A stretch of DNA of 34,897 nt, taken from a virus. Location of the stretch: positions 1-34,897 of IMG/VR virus record IMGVR_UViG_3300037635_005233, one strand, 5' to 3'. The notes under the pieces were generated by a model that was not told the origin of the DNA, did not search any database, and was given only the letters and a program-made list of their open reading frames with translations. The position numbers and the translations under genes are program-made. Below, one piece after another: positions 31,295 to 34,897 of this stretch. Numbering within the stretch: the first letter of the stretch is position 1; the number at the start of each line of letters is the position of its first letter.

Positions 31295-32087
31295 ATGATT
31301 TTGTATCACCTTTATTGCTCGCATATACTTGATCATTTGCAGTTGCCTCAGCATATGAGAGACCTTTAGGAATCCAAACAATTCCAGAAGATCCTTTTTT
31401 AGGTGTTCTACTTGGTATTCTACCTTCTATTGGAATTCTTTCACCACCCTGCGATTGATTATTATTTTCATTACTGCCAGTATACTTAGAAAAACTGGTT
31501 GCTTTTCCAGTAATATACCGATCATATTCAAAAGTTGCGGCAACTTTCAATACATCAGACCCCTGATAAGAAACAGGAATTGCTGCAATAGACTGCGGAA
31601 ACATTCCTCTAAAAGTATACTCAATATCTCTTCTATAATCCCTATCAAACTTGATAATTTTAGTTTCTGTTGATTTATAGTCATCAGGATATTGCATTCT
31701 GATATAATAGTCATCATGCAACTTTCCAATTGTGTTATCAGAACCACTAGAAATATAATCCATCCAATGTTCTAATACTTTTATTGTATCATATCTATTA
31801 TCAACATAAAATTCCATTGTGATATTATTATACATTCTAGTATGTGCAATCTTTTCACGAATTCCAATTTGGGGTACTAAATCTGAAGTTGCATATGCGG
31901 AAGTAGGAAGAGTTGTAGAAAAACAAAGAAGACCAAAATCATTTACACAATAATATGGTGATACACCCTTCCTAAACAAGTAATTGACTACAGGTCCAGG
32001 AATTTGAAATCTAACTTCATAGTAAGATGTTTGGGCAAGATTGCCAAATAATGTTTTTGCAGTATATGGTTGTATTGGAAACGGCAC
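31290..32087 (-). CDS. gp54-like tail-tube initiator / baseplate tube protein (265 aa)
   Basis: A 265-aa protein of the gp19/gp54 tail-tube fold: YYEVRFQIPGPVVNYLFRKG, STTLPTSAYATSDL, HTRMYNNITMEFYVDNRYD, RMQYPDDYKSTETKIIKFDR, then YTFRGMFPQSIAAIPVSY and ATFEYDRYI. The FYVD..Y and M-F-P-x-S-I-x-x-I-P-V-S-Y stretches are the signature of tube and tube-initiator proteins. T4 gp54 is 320 aa and starts the tube on the baseplate together with gp48, which is encoded just across the divergent promoter. A tail-tube-like paralogue is the alternative, since gp19 shares the fold. The start codon is GTG (32087-32085); no better ATG precedes it. Confidence 0.7.
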   Translation of the reverse strand: MPFPIQPYTAKTLFGNLAQTSYYEVRFQIPGPVVNYLFRKGVSPYYCVNDFGLLCFSTTLPTSAYATSDLVPQIGIREKIAHTRMYNNITMEFYVDNRYDTIKVLEHWMDYISSGSDNTIGKLHDDYYIRMQYPDDYKSTETKIIKFDRDYRRDIEYTFRGMFPQSIAAIPVSYQGSDVLKVAATFEYDRYITGKATSFSKYTGSNENNNQSQGGERIPIEGRIPSRTPKKGSSGIVWIPKGLSYAEATANDQVYASNKGDTKSF

Positions 32088-32095
32088 TCTAAATA
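32088..32095 (+). promoter_or_regulatory. late promoter element for gp4 (TCTAAATA)
   Basis: Plus-strand TCTAAATA directly abutting the GTG start of the opposite gene, 32 nt before gp4. Half of a divergent pair with 32121-32128. Confidence 0.5.
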
Positions 32096-32120
32096 CCTAC
32101 GTCTACTCTTTTATTATAAG

Positions 32121-32128
32121 TATTTAGA
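32121..32128 (-). promoter_or_regulatory. late promoter element for the gp54 operon (TCTAAATA)
   Basis: Minus-strand TCTAAATA, its last base being the A of the gp4 ATG, 33 nt before the GTG of the gp54-like gene. It would drive the leftward hub operon. Confidence 0.5.
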
Positions 32129-32565
32129 TGGCATATAGAGGAAAATATCAACCGTCATATCCTAAAAAATATAAAGGGGATCCTACAAATGTTGTGTATA
32201 GATCTTTGTGGGAAAGAAGATTTATGAATTATTGTGATAATAATGAGAATGTATTGGAGTGGGGAAGTGAAGAAATAGCACTTCCATATCGATCTCCATT
32301 AGATAATAAAATTCATAGATATTTTCCAGATTTTTATATTAAAATTCGCGAATCTGATGGATCTATTCAAAAATATATTATAGAAATTAAACCACAAAAA
32401 CAAACAATTGAACCAAAAGTCCAAAAGAAAAAAACAAAAGGATATATTTTCGAAGTTAAAGAGTGGGTAAGAAATCAAGCAAAATGGAAAGTTGCTCAAG
32501 AATTTTGCGAAGATCGTCAGTGGAAATTTAAGATTATTACTGAACACGAATTGGGTATTAAGTAA
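32128..32565 (+). CDS. 4: head completion nuclease gp4
   Basis: A 145-aa protein of the gp4 head-completion type. It starts MAYRGKYQPSYPKKYKGDPT, then VVYRSLWERRFMNYCD (E29 candidate). It has a PD-(D/E)xK nuclease core: HRYFPDFYIKI (D68) and YIIEIKPQKQ (E86, K88), with a terminal helix VRNQAKWKVAQEFCEDRQWK. gp4 (also called gp50/65 in T4) prepares the filled head for tail joining, probably by trimming DNA at the portal. It is the first gene of the rightward operon, 32 nt after a TCTAAATA element, and its TAA overlaps the ATG of the next gene (TAATG). Confidence 0.85.
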   Translation: MAYRGKYQPSYPKKYKGDPTNVVYRSLWERRFMNYCDNNENVLEWGSEEIALPYRSPLDNKIHRYFPDFYIKIRESDGSIQKYIIEIKPQKQTIEPKVQKKKTKGYIFEVKEWVRNQAKWKVAQEFCEDRQWKFKIITEHELGIK

Positions 32566-33137
32566 TGGCACTTACAGGATATGAAAGAGATAGTTTAGAT
32601 CAATATAAAGTATCAGAACTGAGAGAGATTGCTAGTACTTACTATATCACCTTTAAAACCGAATTTGAAAATACAAGTACAAACTATAGTCGTCTTAATA
32701 AAGAGCAGTTGATATATGAGATTACTTATGATCCGGATTATCAGAAAGCTAATCCAGACAGAAAATTTAACGATACAATTACAAAATCAGATAATCGAAT
32801 TATACCGATTAGAAGAGATTTAATTGGTATTGAAAGACCTGGAGAGTTGATGTATAGAATTGTAAAGGCACTTGAAGATACTAAGGTAAATTTACCATCT
32901 CCGGGAAATTATTATACATACATATACAGAGCAAAAACACCAGGAATATTATTTGATCTCCATCCTTTAATTATGGCATCTGAACCAACAGGAAATGGTT
33001 TTTTTGGTTTTAATTATCATTGGGGAAAAATAAGACAATATACCTTTCCTGAAGTACAAGATGGATTATATGAAATGACTGTTAGAGAGTTTAATACTCT
33101 CAGAGGTGTAAATTATGCTAGATTTATTCAAAATTAA
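32565..33137 (+). CDS. conserved hypothetical protein, SAP-like N-terminus (190 aa)
   Basis: The N-terminal 60 residues (VSELREIASTYYI, then SRLNKEQLIYEI) have the two-helix L-x-x-L pattern of SAP/Rho-N type nucleic-acid binding modules. The C-terminal part (NYYTYIYRAKTPGILFDLHP, then GFFGFNYHWGKIRQYTFPEV) is a beta domain found, as I recall, in virion-associated proteins of T4-like phages. In T4 the gene beside gp4 is gp2, the DNA-end protector, but I see no gp2-specific motif, so that identity is only a possibility. It is translationally coupled to gp4 (TAATG) and followed 20 nt later by gp48 with a TCTAAATA element in between. Confidence 0.65.
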   Translation: MALTGYERDSLDQYKVSELREIASTYYITFKTEFENTSTNYSRLNKEQLIYEITYDPDYQKANPDRKFNDTITKSDNRIIPIRRDLIGIERPGELMYRIVKALEDTKVNLPSPGNYYTYIYRAKTPGILFDLHPLIMASEPTGNGFFGFNYHWGKIRQYTFPEVQDGLYEMTVREFNTLRGVNYARFIQN

Positions 33138-33138
33138 C

Positions 33139-33146
33139 TCTAAATA
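33139..33146 (+). promoter_or_regulatory. late promoter element (TCTAAATA)
   Basis: Plus-strand TCTAAATA in the 20-nt gap between the 190-aa gene and gp48. With the start site about 6-10 nt further on, the leader for gp48 would be only a few bases long, so it may give a near-leaderless transcript. Confidence 0.4.
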
Positions 33147-33157
33147 GTTAAAAATAA

Positions 33158-34066
33158 ATGTCAACTCAAAATACAAAAAAAATTACAATATTGAGATATC
33201 CAGAAAAAAGGATACAAAAAGATGATGATTATATTCAATTTCAAGTGTTGGAGTATATACCACCAGGAATAGAAGGAATTGGCAAAAATGCATCTTTTAA
33301 TCTAAGATCTACAGATGATGCATTTGCAAACGGTGTAGGTAATATTTTAGAAACAATAATATTACCTCTTCCAAAAGCAATTAGTGATGGTCAAGGTGCA
33401 AGTTGGGGTGCTAGTAGTATTAATTCACTTGAAGCAATGGGTACATCTGCATTAAATGACTTGGTAAGCGGAAAAAACCCTAAAAATATTACGAAGAATT
33501 TAATAGAATCAGTAGGGAGTGAATTGGGTGATCCAAACACAAGAGAATCTTTAAAAACTGCTGCTGTTGCACTTGGAATACAAAATCTTACGGGATCTGG
33601 CGATATAAACTCTTTAGTTTCTAGAGCAACTGGGAGAATTATTAATCCTAATGTTGAAATGCTATTCGATGGAGTTCAATTAAGAGGTGGATTTAATTTT
33701 ATTTTTGATCTCATGCCTAGAAATAAAGATGAAGGTGATAGTATAAAAGAAATTATCAGATCATTTAAAAAACAAATGTTACCATCAAAAAAACCTGGTA
33801 ATAGTGGGGGAGGATTCTTCGTAAAAGCACCAAATGTATATAGATTGAAATATATGAGGGGAGCAAAACCACATCCATTTTTAAATAAATTTAAAATATG
33901 TGGGTTAGTGAGTATGAGTGTAGATTATTCTGGATCTGGACAATATGCATCATACCATGATGCAACTCCAGTTCATATGACAATGAATTTACAATTCCAA
34001 GAATTATCACCAATATATTCTGATGATTATGATAAACCAGAAATCAAAGAAGGAGTCGGTTACTAA
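33158..34066 (+). CDS. 48: baseplate tail tube cap gp48
   Basis: A 302-aa protein with the gp48 hallmarks: RYPEKRIQKDDDYIQFQVLE at the start, then NPNVEMLFDGVQLRGGFNFI. Next is the helix DSIKEIIRSFKKQMLPSKKP, then FVKAPNVYRLKYMRGAKPHP-FLNKFKICGLVSMSVDYS. It ends with ATPVHMTMNLQFQELSPIYS. gp48 caps the baseplate and starts the tail tube together with gp54. The middle (about 100-165) is a Ser/Asn/Gly-rich helical insertion. T4 gp48 is 364 aa (from memory). The ATG overlaps nothing upstream and the TAA overlaps the gp53 ATG (TAATG). Confidence 0.85.
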   Translation: MSTQNTKKITILRYPEKRIQKDDDYIQFQVLEYIPPGIEGIGKNASFNLRSTDDAFANGVGNILETIILPLPKAISDGQGASWGASSINSLEAMGTSALNDLVSGKNPKNITKNLIESVGSELGDPNTRESLKTAAVALGIQNLTGSGDINSLVSRATGRIINPNVEMLFDGVQLRGGFNFIFDLMPRNKDEGDSIKEIIRSFKKQMLPSKKPGNSGGGFFVKAPNVYRLKYMRGAKPHPFLNKFKICGLVSMSVDYSGSGQYASYHDATPVHMTMNLQFQELSPIYSDDYDKPEIKEGVGY

Positions 34067-34713
34067 TGTCTTATTTTAGAGAGTTACCAAATGTAAGATA
34101 TCAATCATTTCTTAAAAATAAGCAATCATCTCAAGATTATATTTTAGTAAAAAATATTTTTAGAAGAGCAAAAATAAGAGATGACCTTCAAAATGTCTTT
34201 ACATTGTTTAATAAGTATGAGATTTTAGATGGAACTAGACCAGATTTAGTTGCAGAAGAACTTTATGGTAGTTCTAATTATGATTGGATAGTAATTATTA
34301 CTTCAGGTATCACTAATATAAGAGAAGAATGGCCTTTATCCAACAAAGATTTGTATGAGTATTCTGAAAGAATATATGGCAATTCATTAAACAGTGTTCA
34401 TCACTATGAAACCACTGAGGTTAGAGATTTAAAAAATAGATTAATACTTGAGAAAGGATTGGAAGTAAATAGCAATTTTACAATACCACACCCAGATAAT
34501 TATGGTGGGATATTAAATCCAGTTATAGGTATATCAAATTATGAATATGAAACTAAATTAAATAATAAAAAATCTACAATATACTTACTAAAACCATCAT
34601 ATTTACAGCAAGTACTAAAAGATATGAGAAATGAACTATTCTATGACGAATCTTCTCAATACATCAGTCAAAAAATTATTCAAACAGAAAATACATATAA
34701 TACCACACAATAA
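34066..34713 (+). CDS. 53: baseplate wedge subunit gp53
   Basis: A 215-aa protein with the typical gp53 start SYFRELPNVRYQSFLKNKQS, then VKNIFRRAKIRDDLQNVFTL. The wedge segment is DGTRPDLVAEELYGSSNYDW, then VIITSGITNIREEWPLSNKD. The latter is the LysM-like / small-wedge signature of T4-type and many other phages (T4 gp53 is 196 aa, from memory). It joins the wedges round the hub. The C-terminal part is helical (YLQQVLKDMRNELFYDE). It is the last gene of the rightward operon and stops 1 nt before the terminator stem. Confidence 0.9.
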   Translation: MSYFRELPNVRYQSFLKNKQSSQDYILVKNIFRRAKIRDDLQNVFTLFNKYEILDGTRPDLVAEELYGSSNYDWIVIITSGITNIREEWPLSNKDLYEYSERIYGNSLNSVHHYETTEVRDLKNRLILEKGLEVNSNFTIPHPDNYGGILNPVIGISNYEYETKLNNKKSTIYLLKPSYLQQVLKDMRNELFYDESSQYISQKIIQTENTYNTTQ

Positions 34714-34733
34714 AAAAGGGAGGTTTCCCTCCC
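34712..34733. terminator. bidirectional rho-independent terminator
   Basis: GGGAGG / CCTCCC form a perfect 6-bp stem (34718-34723 and 34728-34733) with loop TTTC, flanked on the left by six A. For the leftward gene at 34742 it is a strong terminator (stem plus T6). For gp53 the T-tract on the right (TATCTTACTT) is weaker. It sits exactly between two converging genes. Confidence 0.85.
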
Positions 34734-34741
34734 TATCTTAC

Positions 34742-34897
34742 TTAGTCTGCTGCGAGTGCGGCAAAGTATGAGAGTGTATCATCATCGTCATCATCAGTCT
34801 TGGTAGGTGACAGACTATCAAGTTCTTCCTTCATTGACTGAGGGACAGGATTTGATTCACCACGATTCTGCTGACGGAACTCTTCTTCTTCCTGAAC
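34742..34897 (-). CDS. C-terminus of an acidic protein, possibly gp32 (partial)
   Basis: The last 51 codons of a leftward gene. It is Glu-rich (VQEEEEFRQQNRGESNPV), then MKEELDSLSPTKTDDDDDDT, ending LSYFAALAAD and stop. A disordered acidic tail with an Asp run and a short hydrophobic end is what gp32, the single-stranded DNA binding protein of T4-like phages, carries to recruit its partners. I recall similar ends in marine phage gp32, but the OB fold lies outside the window. Identity is therefore a guess. It is more GC-rich than the structural genes. Confidence 0.5.
   Translation of the reverse strand, partial: VQEEEEFRQQNRGESNPVPQSMKEELDSLSPTKTDDDDDDTLSYFAALAAD

Noticed and set aside
30938-31369. 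Plus-strand frame of 143 codons opposite gp26
   Set aside because: Shadow of gp26 and the gp54-like gene; no ribosome binding site or family features.

Overview
This window is a contiguous part of an AT-rich, tailed-phage (T4-type myovirus) genome, most likely a marine phage of the cyanophage/pelagiphage kind. The evidence is a set of T4-type tail genes recognisable from their protein sequences: gp53, gp48, gp4, a gp54/tail-tube-like protein, gp26, gp51, gp27 and a gp5-like OB-fold protein. With them are several very long fibre proteins of the style seen in marine T4-like phages (GIG-T-P repeats, Gly-Xaa-Gln collagen-like repeats, beta-helix modules), a 2-oxoglutarate oxygenase, and elements resembling the T4 late promoter TATAAATA. 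The host cannot be fixed from this window.

Layout, left to right. (1) 1-2223, leftward: a tight run of small genes (46, 84, 59 and 86 aa, the first four overlapping stop-to-start), then a 360-aa protein with two 2OG-Fe(II) oxygenase-like halves, then a short ORF and the first codons of another gene. A sigma70-like promoter stands in front of this run. (2) 2240-4324, leftward: an HNH-like 209-aa protein, an SF2 helicase, and a stretch with a strong promoter and a rho-independent terminator about 90 nt apart, which could make a small RNA. (3) 4343-22772, leftward: the tail-fibre/adhesin block, made of a 795-aa GIG-repeat fibre, a 2081-aa fibre with a tail-collar domain and His-rich tip, a 101-aa protein, a beta-propeller-like protein, and two collagen-like fibres each paired with a small paralogous beta protein. 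Last comes a gp5-like beta-helix (spike) protein. Embedded at 13434-14003 is a compact cassette that looks self-contained: consensus sigma70 promoter, 63-aa gene, Phd/YefM-like antitoxin gene, type II tRNA-like gene, terminator. (4) 22829-32087, leftward: the baseplate hub operon (gp5-like, gp27, a protein carrying both an M23 peptidase and a lytic transglycosylase domain, a tape-measure/hub-like protein, gp51, gp26, gp54-like). (5) 32128-34713, rightward: gp4 nuclease, an unknown protein, gp48 and gp53. (6) 34742-34897, leftward: the acidic C-terminus of a gene that meets gp53 tail to tail across a bidirectional terminator.

How the genes fit together. Regions 4 and 5 would build the baseplate hub, the tail-tube start and the head-completion step; region 3 supplies the receptor-binding and side fibres plus the membrane-piercing spike. 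Late genes are preceded by TATAAATA-like or TCTAAATA elements, and two of these face away from each other in the 40-bp gap between gp54 and gp4. Host-type promoters mark the non-structural insertions.

The strongest unexplained signal is at the gp26/gp51 junction. It has a T-TTT-TTC slippery heptamer, a 7-nt spacer and a perfect 9-bp hairpin, in the register that fuses gp26 to gp51 by a -1 frameshift. This resembles the programmed frameshift of lambda-type G/GT tail assembly chaperones.
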